From positions 191,717 to 255,716 of the forward strand of contig NZ_LMKK01000001.1 in the NCBI RefSeq assembly GCF_001421485.1: a stretch of DNA of 64,000 bases. Direction: 5' to 3'. This DNA comes from Agreia sp. Leaf210 (lineage in GTDB: Bacteria > Actinomycetota > Actinomycetes > Actinomycetales > Microbacteriaceae). Each line of letters begins with the position of its first letter. Positions within the stretch are counted from its first letter, which is position 1. Of the stretch, positions 1 to 9,862 are shown piece by piece. The translations under genes and the position numbers were made by a program. Below the pieces are notes generated by a model. That model had not been told where the DNA came from and ran no database searches. It saw only the letters and a list, made by a program, of their open reading frames with translations.

Positions 1-1534
1 GGGTCGCGAGAAGCTGCCGCCCACCTGGAAGACGGCAGGCACGACCGGCTACGACGCGCTCGGCGACATCGATCGGGTGCTGGTGGATGCCTCGGGCGAG
101 CAGTTCCTGAACGTCGCGTTGGGCCTCGGCGACGGCGAGAGCGCGCATGACAGCTGGACGACGTTGATCCACGACACGAAGCGCGGCATCGCCGACGGCA
201 TCCTGCGGTCCGAGGTGCTGCGGATCCAGCGCGACCTCGACCGCGAAGACGCCCTGGCGGATGCTGCCTGGCGCGGCTCCCCCGCGATCGCGGACGCGAT
301 CGCCGAGCTGCTCACCTGCTTCCCCGTCTACCGCTCCTACCTCCCGTCCGGTGTCGAGAAGCTCGAAGAGGCTCACCGCGCCGCTCTGGCAGCGCGGCCC
401 GACCTCACCGCAGAACTCGATGTCGTCACGGCGGCCCTGTCGCACCCCAGCAACGCTGGCGCGATCCGTTTTCAGCAGACATCGGGCATGGTCATGGCCA
501 AGGGCGTCGAGGACACGGCGTTCTATCGCTGGAACAGGCTCGTGTCGCTCAACGAGGTGGGCGGGGAGCCCGCCGAGTTCGCGATCGATGCCGGCGAATT
601 CCACGCGCGCCAGTGGCAGCGCATGGCGTCGTTCCCCCGCACCATGACGACCCTCTCGACCCACGACACCAAGCGTGGCGAAGACGTCCGCGCTCGTATC
701 GACGTGCTGAGCGAGCTGCCGCACACGTGGCTCGAGACGCTCGAGGGGCTGCGCGAATCCGCACCCATCGGCGACGAGGCCTTCGATTCTCTCCTCTGGC
801 AGACCGCGATCGGCGCCTGGCCGATCGAGCGCGAGCGCTTGCACGCCTACGCAGAGAAGGCGTCTCGCGAAGCCGGCGCATCCACGACGTGGAACGCACC
901 GGACGAGCAGTTCGAGGAGGCCCTGCATGCCGCGGTCGATGCCGCCTACGACGACCCGCGCACCCACGAGCTCGTCGAGGCGCTCGCCACTCGCATCCGG
1001 CCCGCGGGCTGGTCGAACTCGCTCGCCGCGAAGCTGATCCAGCTCACCATGGTGGGCGTTCCCGACGTGTACCAGGGCACCGAGCTCTGGGACAACTCCC
1101 TCGTCGACCCCGACAACCGTCGACCGGTCGACTTCGACGAGCGACGTCGGCTGCTCGAGATCCTCGACACGGGCGAGCTGCCGTCCGTCGACGAGACGGG
1201 CGCCGCAAAGCTGCTCGTCACGTCGCGCGCGCTTCGTCTTCGGCACGAGCATCCCGAGTTCTTCACGGGATACACCCCCGTCGAGGCGCACGGCGACGCA
1301 GCCAGCCATGTGATCGCCTTCGACAGGGGCGGCGCGATCACGATCGCGACGCGTCTTCCCTGGTCGCTCGCCCAGGCCGAGGGCTGGGGCTCGACCCAGA
1401 TCACCATCGAACGCGACAGCGTCGACGTCCTCACCGGACGCCGCATCGAGGCAGGCCCGGTGGCCGTGTCCGAGCTGCTCGCCGACCTTCCCGTCGCCCT
1501 CCTCGCCGCCGTCCGAGAGGATCTCTCCGAATGA
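1..1534 (+). CDS. treY: Maltooligosyl trehalose synthase, C-terminal part (5' end outside window)
   Basis: The gene is cut by the left edge; the first in-frame base is position 2. TreY is a GH13 enzyme that turns the reducing-end glucose of a maltodextrin into an alpha,alpha-1,1-linked trehalosyl end. The visible 510 codons show family blocks: [48 protein letters not shown] and DNRRPVDF. Its stop overlaps the treZ start (ATGA), so the two are translationally coupled, as expected for the TreY/TreZ pathway that releases trehalose from glycogen or maltodextrin. A treX-type debranching gene often lies upstream in relatives but cannot be seen here. Family assignment is firm; the N-terminal half and catalytic nucleophile region are not in the window. 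Confidence 0.95.
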   Translation, partial: GREKLPPTWKTAGTTGYDALGDIDRVLVDASGEQFLNVALGLGDGESAHDSWTTLIHDTKRGIADGILRSEVLRIQRDLDREDALADAAWRGSPAIADAIAELLTCFPVYRSYLPSGVEKLEEAHRAALAARPDLTAELDVVTAALSHPSNAGAIRFQQTSGMVMAKGVEDTAFYRWNRLVSLNEVGGEPAEFAIDAGEFHARQWQRMASFPRTMTTLSTHDTKRGEDVRARIDVLSELPHTWLETLEGLRESAPIGDEAFDSLLWQTAIGAWPIERERLHAYAEKASREAGASTTWNAPDEQFEEALHAAVDAAYDDPRTHELVEALATRIRPAGWSNSLAAKLIQLTMVGVPDVYQGTELWDNSLVDPDNRRPVDFDERRRLLEILDTGELPSVDETGAAKLLVTSRALRLRHEHPEFFTGYTPVEAHGDAASHVIAFDRGGAITIATRLPWSLAQAEGWGSTQITIERDSVDVLTGRRIEAGPVAVSELLADLPVALLAAVREDLSE

Positions 1535-3297
1535 CCGAACGTCTCCGATTCGATGTGTGGGCTCCTCACGCCCACCGTGTGCGCCTCGTCGTCGCGGGGA
1601 GCACGCTCGAGATGACCAGATCAGCCGACGACTGGTGGAGCGCCGGCCCGGCGACGCCGGAGGGCGAGGTCGACTACGGGTATATCGTCGACGACGCCGA
1701 CGGAAACTCGGTCGGCCCGATCCCCGATCCCCGCTCGCGTCGCCAACCCGAGGGCGTGCACGGACTCACCCGCACCGTCGACGCCGAATCGTACGTGTGG
1801 AACGACGACGATTGGGCCGGACGACAGCTCGCCGGCGGTGCCATCTACGAGCTGCATATCGGCACGTTCACACCCGAGGGCACGCTCGACTCGGCGATCG
1901 AGCGACTCGATCACCTCGTGTCACTCGGAATCGACTTCGTCGAGGTCATGCCGGTCAACGCCTTCAACGGCACGCACAACTGGGGCTATGACGGCGTTCT
2001 CTGGTTCGCCGTTCAAGAGACCTACGGCGGTCCGGATGCCTACCGCCGGTTCGTCGACGCGTGTCACCTTCGCGGTCTCGCCGTCATCCAAGACGTGGTC
2101 TACAACCACCTGGGCCCCAGCGGCAACTATCTCGGCGTCTATGGTCCGTACGAGCACGAGGCCGCCGGAACGACCTGGGGCAAGGCGATCAACCTCGACG
2201 GCCACGGCTCGACGGAGGTACGGCGCTTCATTCTCGACAACGCCCGCATGTGGTTCGAGGAGTACCACGTCGATGGTCTGCGGCTCGACGCCGTGCACGC
2301 ACTGCACGATGAGAGCTCCCGCCACCTGTTGAGCGAACTGGGCGCCGAGACCGATGCATGGTCGGCCTTCGTCGGCCGCCCGCTGAGCCTCATCGCAGAG
2401 TCCGATCTCAACGACCCCGTCATGTTCACCGCCCGCGACCAGCAGGGCTATGGCCTCGCCGGCCAGTGGAGCGACGACTTCCACCATGCGGTGCACGTCG
2501 CCCTCACACGCGAGACATCGGGTTACTACGCCGACTTCGAGCCGCTGAGCGCTCTGGCCAAGGCGCTCACCTCGGGCTTCTTCCACGACGGAACGTGGTC
2601 GAGCTTCCGAGGCCGTCACCACGGCAAGCGCATCGACACCGCCAACGTGCTCACATGGCGCCTCGTCGTGGCCAATCAGAACCACGATCAGATCGGCAAC
2701 CGGGCGATCGGAGACCGGCTCACCGCGTCGCTCGACGAAGGGCAACTCGCCATCGCGGCGGCGCTGACCCTTCTCGGTCCGTACACGCCCATGCTGTTCA
2801 TGGGTGAGGAATGGGGAGCGTCCACGCCGTTCCAGTTCTTCACCTCGCACCCCGAACCCGAGTTGGGCAAGGCCACAGCAGAGGGTCGCATCGCCGAGTT
2901 CGAGCGCATGGGGTGGGACGAGTCGGTCGTTCCAAATCCGCAAGACGTCTCGACGTTCGCCAACTCCAAGCTCGATTGGAGCGAAGCCGAAGACGCTGAT
3001 TCCGCGCACGCGCGGTTGCTGAGGTTCTACACGGCGCTCACGACGTTGCGCCGAACCGTGCCCGCCTTCACCGACCCGCGCTGGCCGCATCTCTCGGTGG
3101 AGTTCTCGGAGGACGAGCGTTGGCTCGAGCTGACGCGCGGTGACGTCAGAGTGCTGATCAACCTGGCCGAGGAGCCGCTGCAGGCCCCCTCGGCGCTGCT
3201 GGATGACGCAGACGTTCTGCTGGAGTGGAGCCCTCGCGGGGATTCGCACACGGTCGCGCCGCACTCGGTGACGGTCTACCGGCCCCGCGTCTCCTGA
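1531..3297 (+). CDS. treZ: Maltooligosyl trehalose trehalohydrolase
   Basis: 588 residues, started at the ATG that overlaps the treY stop. TreZ hydrolyses the bond next to the trehalose unit made by TreY and releases free trehalose in the cytoplasm. The order is an N-terminal CBM48-like domain ([15 protein letters not shown]), a GH13 barrel with the nucleophile Asp253 in [10 protein letters not shown] and the acid/base Glu290 in IAESDLND, then the [10 protein letters not shown] block and a small C-terminal beta domain. Length is normal for the family. The 3' end overlaps the convergent dinB gene by 22 bases. No separate promoter is needed, because it is coupled to treY. Confidence 0.96.
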   Translation: MTERLRFDVWAPHAHRVRLVVAGSTLEMTRSADDWWSAGPATPEGEVDYGYIVDDADGNSVGPIPDPRSRRQPEGVHGLTRTVDAESYVWNDDDWAGRQLAGGAIYELHIGTFTPEGTLDSAIERLDHLVSLGIDFVEVMPVNAFNGTHNWGYDGVLWFAVQETYGGPDAYRRFVDACHLRGLAVIQDVVYNHLGPSGNYLGVYGPYEHEAAGTTWGKAINLDGHGSTEVRRFILDNARMWFEEYHVDGLRLDAVHALHDESSRHLLSELGAETDAWSAFVGRPLSLIAESDLNDPVMFTARDQQGYGLAGQWSDDFHHAVHVALTRETSGYYADFEPLSALAKALTSGFFHDGTWSSFRGRHHGKRIDTANVLTWRLVVANQNHDQIGNRAIGDRLTASLDEGQLAIAAALTLLGPYTPMLFMGEEWGASTPFQFFTSHPEPELGKATAEGRIAEFERMGWDESVVPNPQDVSTFANSKLDWSEAEDADSAHARLLRFYTALTTLRRTVPAFTDPRWPHLSVEFSEDERWLELTRGDVRVLINLAEEPLQAPSALLDDADVLLEWSPRGDSHTVAPHSVTVYRPRVS

Positions 3298-4532
3298 GGC
3301 TCGTCGCCCGAGGCCCCGCTCGCCTTCTTCTTCAGAAGCGATGCGGGGCCGACGGCCCCTGACCCGAAACGCGCCGAGAGCTTGTCGATCGTGCGCTCGG
3401 CGTCGCGCCATCCGTCGGTCTGAGACTCGGCCTCGTCGACCCAGAGCGACGGCTGGTGCACAACAGACCCCGACTCGGCGAGCTGCTCCACCCGCACACC
3501 GATGAGCCGCACCCGTTGGTCGTCGCGCAGGTCGAGCGCATCGAAGATCGACTTGGCCTCGTCGTAGATCTGCTTGCCGAGGTCGCTGGGTTCGGCGAGC
3601 GTGCGCGATCGGGTGATGGTGGTGAAATCGCTGAATCTGAGCTTGAGCGCGACGGTGCGACCCTCGAGGCCGGCCCTGCGCAATCGCACGGCCACCTGGT
3701 TCGCCTGTTTGAGCAGCTCGCGATGCAGGACCCGGCGATCGGAGACGTCGAATTCGAAGGTGTTCTCGTGCCCGATGCTCTTCTCCTGGCGCTCGAGAAC
3801 GATGCCGCGGGGGTCGATGCCGAGCGCCAGGGCGTGGAGCTTCTGGCCTGACGCCTCTCCCACCGCTCTGGTGAGAGCGGGCAGCGGCATCTCGGCCAGT
3901 TCTCGAACGGTCTTGATGCCGATGCGAGCCAGTGCCGCCTCGGTGCTCGCACCCACGCCCCACAACGCCTTGATCGGCAGAGGGTGCAGGAAGTTGAGGA
4001 TCTCTGACTCGGGAACGACCAGCATGCCGTCGGGCTTGGCGCGCTGCGATGCCATCTTGGCGACGAACTTGGTCGACGAGGCGCCCACCGAGCAGGTGAG
4101 GCCGGTCTCGGCGAACACCCGCGCCCGCACCTGGGCGCCGATCTCGCTGGGACTGCCGAGCAGCCTTCTGGCACCCGACACGTCGAGGAAGGCCTCGTCG
4201 ATGCTGAGCGGCTCGACCAACGGCGTGATGTCGTGGAAGATGCGCATCACCTCGGCGGAGTAGTGCTTGTAGAGGTGCATGTGCGGCGGGAGGACATGGG
4301 CCTTGGGTGCCAGTCGCATCGCCACCGACACGGGCATGGCCGAATGCACCCCGAGACGACGCGCCTCGTACGTGGCGCTGGTCACCACTCCCCGACCGCC
4401 GGCGTGGCCGATGATGACCGGCTGGCCGCGTAGCTCGGGGTGATCGAGCAGCTCGACCGAGGCGAAGAAGGCGTCCATGTCGATGTGCAGCATGGTGGCG
4501 GTCGAGTCGTCTACCCCCGCACTGATCGTCAT
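3276..4532 (-). CDS. dinB: DNA polymerase IV (Y-family translesion polymerase)
   Basis: 418 residues. Y-family polymerases copy damaged templates at low fidelity. The catalytic carboxylates are visible: Asp18 and Asp20 in [13 protein letters not shown], and Asp112-Glu113 in [11 protein letters not shown]. Helix-hairpin-helix ([17 protein letters not shown]) and little-finger regions follow. The ATG overlaps the stop of the upstream DUF1697 gene (ATGA), so both are probably one transcript. The C-terminal 7 codons run antisense into treZ. The C-terminal end ([18 protein letters not shown]) is low-complexity and shows no clear beta-clamp motif. No LexA-type operator was recognised nearby. Confidence 0.95.
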   Translation of the reverse strand: MTISAGVDDSTATMLHIDMDAFFASVELLDHPELRGQPVIIGHAGGRGVVTSATYEARRLGVHSAMPVSVAMRLAPKAHVLPPHMHLYKHYSAEVMRIFHDITPLVEPLSIDEAFLDVSGARRLLGSPSEIGAQVRARVFAETGLTCSVGASSTKFVAKMASQRAKPDGMLVVPESEILNFLHPLPIKALWGVGASTEAALARIGIKTVRELAEMPLPALTRAVGEASGQKLHALALGIDPRGIVLERQEKSIGHENTFEFDVSDRRVLHRELLKQANQVAVRLRRAGLEGRTVALKLRFSDFTTITRSRTLAEPSDLGKQIYDEAKSIFDALDLRDDQRVRLIGVRVEQLAESGSVVHQPSLWVDEAESQTDGWRDAERTIDKLSARFGSGAVGPASLLKKKASGASGDEPQETRGR

Positions 4533-5074
4533 TCCTCGAGTCTAGGCAGCACCAGCGACACCAGCTTGGCCGCGGTGTTCGCGTTCCGCACGGTCGCCCC
4601 CTGTCCGAACTGCCGCCAGAACGCCGCCGGGATCTTCGACGCCGACACCCCGTGGGGACACCACGCGTATACCGCCCTGCCTCCCACCCGCACGACCTCG
4701 GGAAGCAGCGCCGCGGCATCCGGCGTGGTGACGCCCGCAGGCGCAGGCCCGGGCAGGAACGAGATCATCAACCGTGAGGGATTGTCGGAGATCTCGGCGA
4801 GCGGATTCTCGTCAACGATCCTGACGAACTCCGAGCCCTCGATCACCACGAACGGCGCCCTGACACCCGTCGCTTCCACGAAGCGGGCCTCGAGATCGGC
4901 GATGTCGCCGTGCGACATCGTCGCCTCGGTGTCGAAGACGGCGTTCCCGCTGCGAAGAAGCGTCTTCACTCGGGTGAACCCGCGTTCCTCCAGCACCCGC
5001 TGGAAGTCGGGCATCGCCACAAGGGTGCTCGTTCCCACGTTGATGCCGCGCACCAGTGCCACATACGTCGTCAC
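4529..5074 (-). CDS. DUF1697 family protein
   Basis: 181 residues with a GTG start. The N-terminus (YVALVRGINVG, then LEERGFTRVKTLLRSGNAVFDT) is the hallmark of the DUF1697 family of small cytoplasmic proteins of unknown biochemical role. It overlaps dinB by 4 bases, so the two are likely co-transcribed, but this pairing does not establish a repair function. No signal peptide or membrane segment is present. Length agrees with the family (about 180 residues). The identification is firm at family level; function is unknown. Confidence 0.85.
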   Translation of the reverse strand: MTTYVALVRGINVGTSTLVAMPDFQRVLEERGFTRVKTLLRSGNAVFDTEATMSHGDIADLEARFVEATGVRAPFVVIEGSEFVRIVDENPLAEISDNPSRLMISFLPGPAPAGVTTPDAAALLPEVVRVGGRAVYAWCPHGVSASKIPAAFWRQFGQGATVRNANTAAKLVSLVLPRLEE

Positions 5075-5093
5075 GACGGCCTCCTCGATCCCC

Positions 5094-5858
5094 TCATCCT
5101 GCCATCCGACGCCGCAGAATGAGCCGCTCCCCGAAGCTCCAGGCCGTCGTCACGGCGAGATAGAGGGCCGCCGCAAGCGGTACGAAGGCGGCGAACAGAA
5201 CGGTGAGATACGGCAGATAGCTCAGGATGCGCGTGAGCGATTCCGCTCCCGGCACGGTCGGGGCGACCGGCGTCGCGGGAACTGCTGGCTGAGCCAGCGG
5301 AGGAAGCGGAGCCAGGAAACGCCGTGACAACGTGGCGACGATCGCGATCGACGCCAGGATCGCGCCGAAGACGGCGACATCAGCCCACACGAGGCCGTCG
5401 CCGGAGACGGACAGCAGACTCGTGCCGAGAGGAACACCGAAGACGGTCTGCTCGAGCAGGCCGTTCGCGTGACCGTTTACGTGCAGTTGGGTGAAGAGGC
5501 CGTAGACGATCGACACGATCGGCAGCTGGATGAGCATCGGCAGGAACCCCGCGAACGGCGATGTCTTCTCTGCCGCGTAGAGGTCCATGAGCTCACGCTG
5601 CATGCGTTCGGGATTCTTCGCGTGCTTCTGTCGGAGGCGCGCTATCGCCGGGGCGAGTCGCCGGCGGGCGACCTCGGCCCGCGCCTGCGAGACTCCGACA
5701 GGGATGAGCGCACTCCGAACGAGCAGCGTGATGACGACGATGGCGGCACCGGCTGCGGCCACCGGAAAAACGGGTTCGAGCAGAAGTTCGAGGTGGACGA
5801 CGACGGCGTAGGCGGCATCGAGGACTGCGGCGACAGGGCCGAGGGTGTACGGATTCAT
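5094..5858 (-). CDS. YidC/Oxa1 family membrane protein insertase (short form)
   Basis: 254 residues with several hydrophobic segments. The family places membrane proteins into the lipid bilayer. The conserved core is visible: a first long segment (AAGAAIVVITLLVRSALIPVGVSQARA), a cytosolic helical hairpin rich in Arg/Lys (LAPAIARLRQKHAKNPERMQRELMDLY) and GFLPMLIQLPIVSIVYGLFT. It is shorter than the main actinobacterial YidC and is not near rpmH/rnpA, so it is probably a second, accessory paralogue. The upstream DUF6412-like gene on the same strand is a likely operon partner. The gene symbol is left empty because the chromosomal main copy is probably elsewhere. Confidence 0.85.
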   Translation of the reverse strand: MNPYTLGPVAAVLDAAYAVVVHLELLLEPVFPVAAAGAAIVVITLLVRSALIPVGVSQARAEVARRRLAPAIARLRQKHAKNPERMQRELMDLYAAEKTSPFAGFLPMLIQLPIVSIVYGLFTQLHVNGHANGLLEQTVFGVPLGTSLLSVSGDGLVWADVAVFGAILASIAIVATLSRRFLAPLPPLAQPAVPATPVAPTVPGAESLTRILSYLPYLTVLFAAFVPLAAALYLAVTTAWSFGERLILRRRMAG

Positions 5859-5949
5859 GGCAGAGATATCCCAACGTCATGGGCGAAAGATGGATGACGT
5901 GTGGTCGCGAACCGCGCGCTCGATGGCGCTCGCGCAGATCAGCTCTGGG

Positions 5950-6246
5950 CTAGGCGGCGACCGGGAGGATGCGTGCCGGCGCTCTCGTGCGCGGACGGCC
6001 CGCGGCATTCGGATCGCTCTGCACGACCAAGACGCGCAGCGCCGCTCTCTCGAAACTCGTCTGCTCGACGGGCGACGTGGTCGCATTCGCGATCAGGCTC
6101 GCCAGGTAGTGCGCGCACAGGGCCACGGCAAGGGCGCTGAGCGCCACCACGCCCACCACGGCGACCGTGTCGACGGCGCCCGTGCTGAACGTCAGCGCCA
6201 GGGCCAACCCGAGGAGATGGTTGATCATCTCGAGCGTAGCGGCCAT
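5950..6246 (-). CDS. Small membrane protein, DUF6412-like
   Basis: 98 residues from the ATG at 6246 (MAATLEMINHLLGLALAL). It has two hydrophobic segments (about 7-20 and 24-52) followed by a basic, Pro/Arg-rich tail. It sits 91 bases upstream of the YidC-type gene on the same strand. The resemblance to DUF6412 proteins, which I recall as neighbours of short YidC genes in Microbacteriaceae, is from memory and unverified. Function is unknown; a role with the insertase is inferred only from position. Longer frames through this region come from high GC and start inside the divergent aldo/keto reductase, so they were discarded. Confidence 0.6.
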   Translation of the reverse strand: MAATLEMINHLLGLALALTFSTGAVDTVAVVGVVALSALAVALCAHYLASLIANATTSPVEQTSFERAALRVLVVQSDPNAAGRPRTRAPARILPVAA

Positions 6247-6318
6247 GGTGTCCTGTCGTATCGGGGGTTCCCACGCTACCCCCAGCCGCCGTCCAGTGCG
6301 AGGAGTAGCGTGGCGAAC

Positions 6319-7323
6319 ATGGAATTCAGATACCTCGGCAAGTCCGGGCTCAAAGTCTCGGAAATCACATACGGCAACTGGCTGACCCACGGATCGCAGG
6401 TCGAGAACGACATCGCGGCGCAGTGCGTCGAAGCCGCGCTGACCGCCGGCATCACGACCTTCGACACCGCAGACGCCTACGCGAACACGGCGGCGGAGAA
6501 GGTTCTCGGCAAGGCGCTGAAGCATCAGCGCCGCGAATCGCTCGAAATCTTCACGAAGGTGTACTGGCCCACCGGCCCGAAGGGCCCCAACGACGTGGGC
6601 CTCTCGCGCAAGCACATCATGGAGTCGATCGACGGATCGCTGCGTCGGTTGAAGACCGACTACGTCGATCTCTACCAGGCTCACCGCTACGACGTCGAGA
6701 CGCCCCTGGAAGAGACGATGCAGGCGTTCGCCGACATCGTGCGCCAGGGCAAAGCCCTCTACATCGGCGTGAGCGAATGGAACGCGGAGCAGATCCGAGC
6801 CGGCCACGCCCTGTCGAAAGAGCACGGCTTCCAGCTGATCTCGAACCAGCCCCAGTATTCGATGCTGTGGCGCGTCATCGAAGACCAGGTCGTGCCGACG
6901 TCGGCCGAGCTGGGTCTGTCGCAGATCGTCTGGTCTCCCGTCGCCCAGGGAGTGCTCACCGGCAAGTACAAGCCGGGGGCTGAGCTTCCGCCGGGAAGCC
7001 GCGCGACCGACGAGAAGGGCGGCGCAGACATGGTGAAGCGCTTCCTGAACGACGACGTGCTGACCCGGGTGCAGCTGCTTCAGCCCATCGCGCACGACCT
7101 CGGTCTCACGATGGCGCAGCTCGCCATCGCGTGGGTGCTGCAGAACCCCAACGTCGCCTCGGCCCTCATGGGAGCATCGCGCCCCGAGCAGGTCGAGTCG
7201 AACGTGAAGGCCGCCGGGGTGACCCTCGACGAGGGCATCCTGGCGCGCATCGACGAGGCGCTGGGCTCTGTCGTCGTGCGCGACGCCAAGCACACGGTCT
7301 CGCCCGAGACACGTCCCGTCTGA
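6319..7323 (+). CDS. Aldo/keto reductase
   Basis: 334 residues, an NAD(P)H-dependent oxidoreductase of the (alpha/beta)8 AKR family acting on carbonyl compounds. The catalytic tetrad is visible: Asp and Tyr in TFDTADAYANTAAEKVLG, Lys in EIFTKVYW and His in VDLYQAHRYD. The cofactor-binding end (SALMGASRPEQVESNVKA) is present. The subgroup resembles the voltage-gated K+ channel beta-subunit-like reductases (MEFRYLGKSGLKVSEITYGNW). The start is uncertain: a GTG at 6310 lies 4 bases after GAGGAG, while the ATG at 6319 fits the family N-terminus best. The substrate is unknown. Confidence 0.92.
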   Translation: MEFRYLGKSGLKVSEITYGNWLTHGSQVENDIAAQCVEAALTAGITTFDTADAYANTAAEKVLGKALKHQRRESLEIFTKVYWPTGPKGPNDVGLSRKHIMESIDGSLRRLKTDYVDLYQAHRYDVETPLEETMQAFADIVRQGKALYIGVSEWNAEQIRAGHALSKEHGFQLISNQPQYSMLWRVIEDQVVPTSAELGLSQIVWSPVAQGVLTGKYKPGAELPPGSRATDEKGGADMVKRFLNDDVLTRVQLLQPIAHDLGLTMAQLAIAWVLQNPNVASALMGASRPEQVESNVKAAGVTLDEGILARIDEALGSVVVRDAKHTVSPETRPV

Positions 7324-7329
7324 TCGGCG

Positions 7330-8259
7330 CTATCGGGGGGTGATGGCCGGCCCGTCGACGCCCAGCCGGGCGAGCCTGCGGCGTGCCGCAAGCTCGCTCG
7401 GCGGATCTTTCTCCAGGGTTCCCGCGATAACACGAAGGGTCAGTCGCGTGAACGCCGCCACGGGCAGTCGGATGGGCCCGAGCGCCGGGGTGCGCAGCCG
7501 CAGCATGCCCCGATAGGGCTCGGGGATGGATGCGACGGCTCCCGCGAACAGGAGGGCGTAGCCCGGCATCAGAGAGCGGCCCAGCGGAGGTCGACGGATG
7601 AACGACACGGCATCGGCCACACGCTTGTTGTAGACCAGCTGTCCCGCATCGAGGTACTCGCGCAACTGCGATGAGAGCTCCGCCTCCGAACGCGGCGGGT
7701 TCTGCACGCCCATCAGCTCGCCCGCCTTCGCCCACTCGCGCACGTATGCATCAGGGCCACCCGGGATCGGCTTTCCGTAGAGTTTCGCCGTCGCGAGGAA
7801 TGAATCCGTGAAGGCGAGGTGCACCCAGCTCAACAACTCGGGGTCGTTCGCTGAATAGGGGCGCTCCGCACCGTGCGCATCGAGGTAGCTGCCGACGACC
7901 CGCTCGTGCATCTTCAGCACCCAGTTCGATGTGCCGATCGCCGTCCGAGTGTCTCCGTAACTCACCGTGAAGATCCACCGGATCGTTCCGGCCAGTCGTC
8001 CGAGCGGATCCTCCTTGTAGCGGGAGTGATCGTGCACGCCGGCCATCGCACCCGGGTGCAGCGCCTGGATCAGCAGCGCTCGGATCCCCGCGACGATCGT
8101 CGACATTCCGCCGTGCACGCTCCACGTGGCAGAGCCCGGCGCGAAGAAGCCTCCGTCGTCGCCCTCGTCGAGGCGCACCGACCACTCCGGCGGCTCGTTG
8201 CTGGAGCCGCTCAGGACGAGGCGGATACGATCGCGCAGGGCGGCGGGAACGAGTTTCAC
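7330..8259 (-). CDS. Oxygenase MpaB/DUF2236 family protein
   Basis: 309 residues from a GTG at 8259 preceded by GAGAGGAAA. The family contains MpaB-type oxygenases and latex-clearing protein relatives, several of which bind haem through conserved His residues. Visible blocks are LIQALHPGAMAGVHDHSRYKEDPLGRLAGT, YGDTRTA, WVHLAFTDSFLATAKLYGKP and the C-terminal LRLRTPALGPIRLPVAAFTRL region. It is the last gene of a tight four-gene operon with a type III PKS, an ICMT-like methyltransferase and a flavoprotein, 11 bases after the flavoprotein stop. Context suggests it oxidises the polyketide or a lipid product; this is inference. Confidence 0.82.
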   Translation of the reverse strand: MKLVPAALRDRIRLVLSGSSNEPPEWSVRLDEGDDGGFFAPGSATWSVHGGMSTIVAGIRALLIQALHPGAMAGVHDHSRYKEDPLGRLAGTIRWIFTVSYGDTRTAIGTSNWVLKMHERVVGSYLDAHGAERPYSANDPELLSWVHLAFTDSFLATAKLYGKPIPGGPDAYVREWAKAGELMGVQNPPRSEAELSSQLREYLDAGQLVYNKRVADAVSFIRRPPLGRSLMPGYALLFAGAVASIPEPYRGMLRLRTPALGPIRLPVAAFTRLTLRVIAGTLEKDPPSELAARRRLARLGVDGPAITPR

Positions 8260-8270
8260 GGTGTTTCCTC

Positions 8271-9317
8271 TCAGCGAGCGAGACGCTCGATGGCGAGCCC
8301 GAAAAGGCCGGGCAGCGTGCGGGCCGCCGGCACGATGAGGGGCCGCAGGGGCGACTGCGCTGCGGCGAGCAACGCCGAGGTGATCACACGGAAGTCGCGG
8401 CTTACGCGCACCCATTCGCGGTCGTACACAGCCGCCGACCGGCTATCGGCGGCACCGATCGCCTCGACGGCCGCCCTGGCGTGGGCGAGGCCCACCCGGA
8501 TGCCCTCGCCGGTGAGTGCGTCGACATAGCCCGAGGCGTCGCCCAGCAACAGCACCCGGCCGACACTCCTGGCCGAGCTGCGCTGCCGCAGTGGTCCGGC
8601 ACCGCGGAGCGCCTCCACGGCGTCTGCCCGTCCGAGCCGAGCGCGTAGCTCCGGCATGCGGGCCAGCACGTCGTCGAAATCCGTGCGCGGCGGGCCGAGA
8701 ACGGCGACGCCGACGAGGCCTCCGGCCAGCGGCGTGACGTACGCCTCCGCATCCGCAACCCAGTGCACCTCGACGAGGTCTGTCCACGGCTCGACCGCAT
8801 AGTGCTTGCGCAGACCGAAGCGGCGGCGGTCGACTCGCGGGCTCGGCAAACGCTCGAGCCCCGTCACCCGCCGCACGGTCGAGTGCAGCCCGTCGCACGC
8901 GAGCAACCACGACGCGCGCACGTCGCCGACCGTCACGCCGTCGGCACGCTGCACCACGTCGGTGACCCGGCCATCCACCCGCGTCACGCCCAGCTCGTCG
9001 GCACGGGCCGCGAGCGCGTCGTGCAGAGCCGTGCGGCGCACGCCGAGGCCGGAGGCTCCGGCGAAGCGGTGCTCGGCCGACCTGGTCGCATCCGTGTAGC
9101 GGAAGCCCGCGATCGGAACGCCCGGTGGATGCACCCCCAGACGAGCCAGGGCGCCGACCGCTCCGGGCATAAGACCCTCGCCGCAGGCCTTGTCGATCGG
9201 AAAGCTCCGCGGTTCGATGACGGCCACGGAGTACCCGGCCAGACGCGACTCGATGGCGCCGGCGAGTCCGATGGGGCCCGCTCCCACGATGGCGACGTCG
9301 ACGTCGACCGGTGTCAT
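8271..9317 (-). CDS. FAD-dependent oxidoreductase (geranylgeranyl-reductase/hydroxylase-like)
   Basis: 348 residues. The Rossmann FAD motif is at the N-terminus (VAIVGAGPIGLAGAIESRLAG), followed by an acidic strand end (AVIEPR), the NADPH/FAD motif LLACDGLHSTVRR and the C-terminal FAD motif VLLLGDASGYVDALTGEGIRVGLAHA. The GEGI signature is shared with geranylgeranyl reductases and aromatic hydroxylases. Its ATG overlaps the upstream methyltransferase stop (ATGA). In Streptomyces griseus the srsABC operon pairs a type III PKS with a methyltransferase and a flavoprotein hydroxylase, so hydroxylation of an alkylresorcinol ring is the most likely role. That assignment rests on analogy. Confidence 0.85.
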   Translation of the reverse strand: MTPVDVDVAIVGAGPIGLAGAIESRLAGYSVAVIEPRSFPIDKACGEGLMPGAVGALARLGVHPPGVPIAGFRYTDATRSAEHRFAGASGLGVRRTALHDALAARADELGVTRVDGRVTDVVQRADGVTVGDVRASWLLACDGLHSTVRRVTGLERLPSPRVDRRRFGLRKHYAVEPWTDLVEVHWVADAEAYVTPLAGGLVGVAVLGPPRTDFDDVLARMPELRARLGRADAVEALRGAGPLRQRSSARSVGRVLLLGDASGYVDALTGEGIRVGLAHARAAVEAIGAADSRSAAVYDREWVRVSRDFRVITSALLAAAQSPLRPLIVPAARTLPGLFGLAIERLAR

Positions 9318-9862
9318 CTCGGGGCGACCGGCTCTTCGCCGAGCGCCGCCTCGAGGGCACGTTCCTCGACCGGAATGCGGAATCCGAACAGGAGCACGGC
9401 GTTGAGCACGGTGAACGCGAGGGCGGTCACCCAGTTGCTGTGCACCAGAGGGAGGGCGATGCCCTCCGCGATGACGACGATGTAGTTGGGGTGGCGGAGC
9501 CACCGATACGGTCCCCGCAGCACGAGAGGCAGACCGGGCACCACGATGACGCGCGTGTTCCAGCGCCGACCCAGCGAGCCGATGCACCACCAGCGCAGAG
9601 CCTGACTCGCCAGTGCGACGACGAGCATAGGCCACCCCAGCCACGGGATGAACGGCCTGTCGGCGAGGAGGGTCTCGACGAGGCACGCCAGCAGGAGGCC
9701 CGTGTGCAGAGCCACCATGGGCCCGAAGTGCCGTCTGCCGAACTCCATGCCGCCGCGAGCGAAAGCCCAGGCCGCGTTGCGCGTCGAGACCACGAGCTCG
9801 ACGATGCGCTCGCCCCCGGTCAGCAGGATGAGAATCACGTAGAGCGGCACCGACAGGGTCAC
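9314..9862 (-). CDS. Isoprenylcysteine carboxyl methyltransferase (ICMT)-family protein
   Basis: 182 residues from the GTG at 9862, which overlaps the type III PKS stop (GTGA) and is preceded by GGAGA; an ATG at 9880 would add six residues. It is an integral membrane methyltransferase-like protein with about five hydrophobic segments. The family SAM-binding signature GPYRWLRHPNYIVVIAEGIALPLVHSNW and the later PVEERAL acid pair are visible. Members next to type III PKS genes methylate phenolic lipids (SrsB in Streptomyces griseus), so O-methylation of an alkylresorcinol or quinol is the likely role here. No prenylated protein substrate is expected in this context. Confidence 0.85.
   Translation of the reverse strand: MTLSVPLYVILILLTGGERIVELVVSTRNAAWAFARGGMEFGRRHFGPMVALHTGLLLACLVETLLADRPFIPWLGWPMLVVALASQALRWWCIGSLGRRWNTRVIVVPGLPLVLRGPYRWLRHPNYIVVIAEGIALPLVHSNWVTALAFTVLNAVLLFGFRIPVEERALEAALGEEPVAPR

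Noticed and set aside
3276-3297. Possible frameshift at the treZ/dinB junction
   Set aside because: Both genes have intact, full-length family domains; the 22-base tail-to-tail overlap is a normal compact arrangement.
1921-4719. A 932-codon minus-strand frame across treZ and dinB
   Set aside because: It is antisense or off-frame to TreZ and Pol IV, both with full catalytic motifs, and its composition is Arg/Gly/Ala-rich without any recognisable domain.
5845-6318. Longer N-terminus for the aldo/keto reductase reaching to 5845
   Set aside because: The added 158 residues are low-complexity and antisense to the DUF6412-like gene; the AKR family starts at the sequence MEFRYLGKSG.
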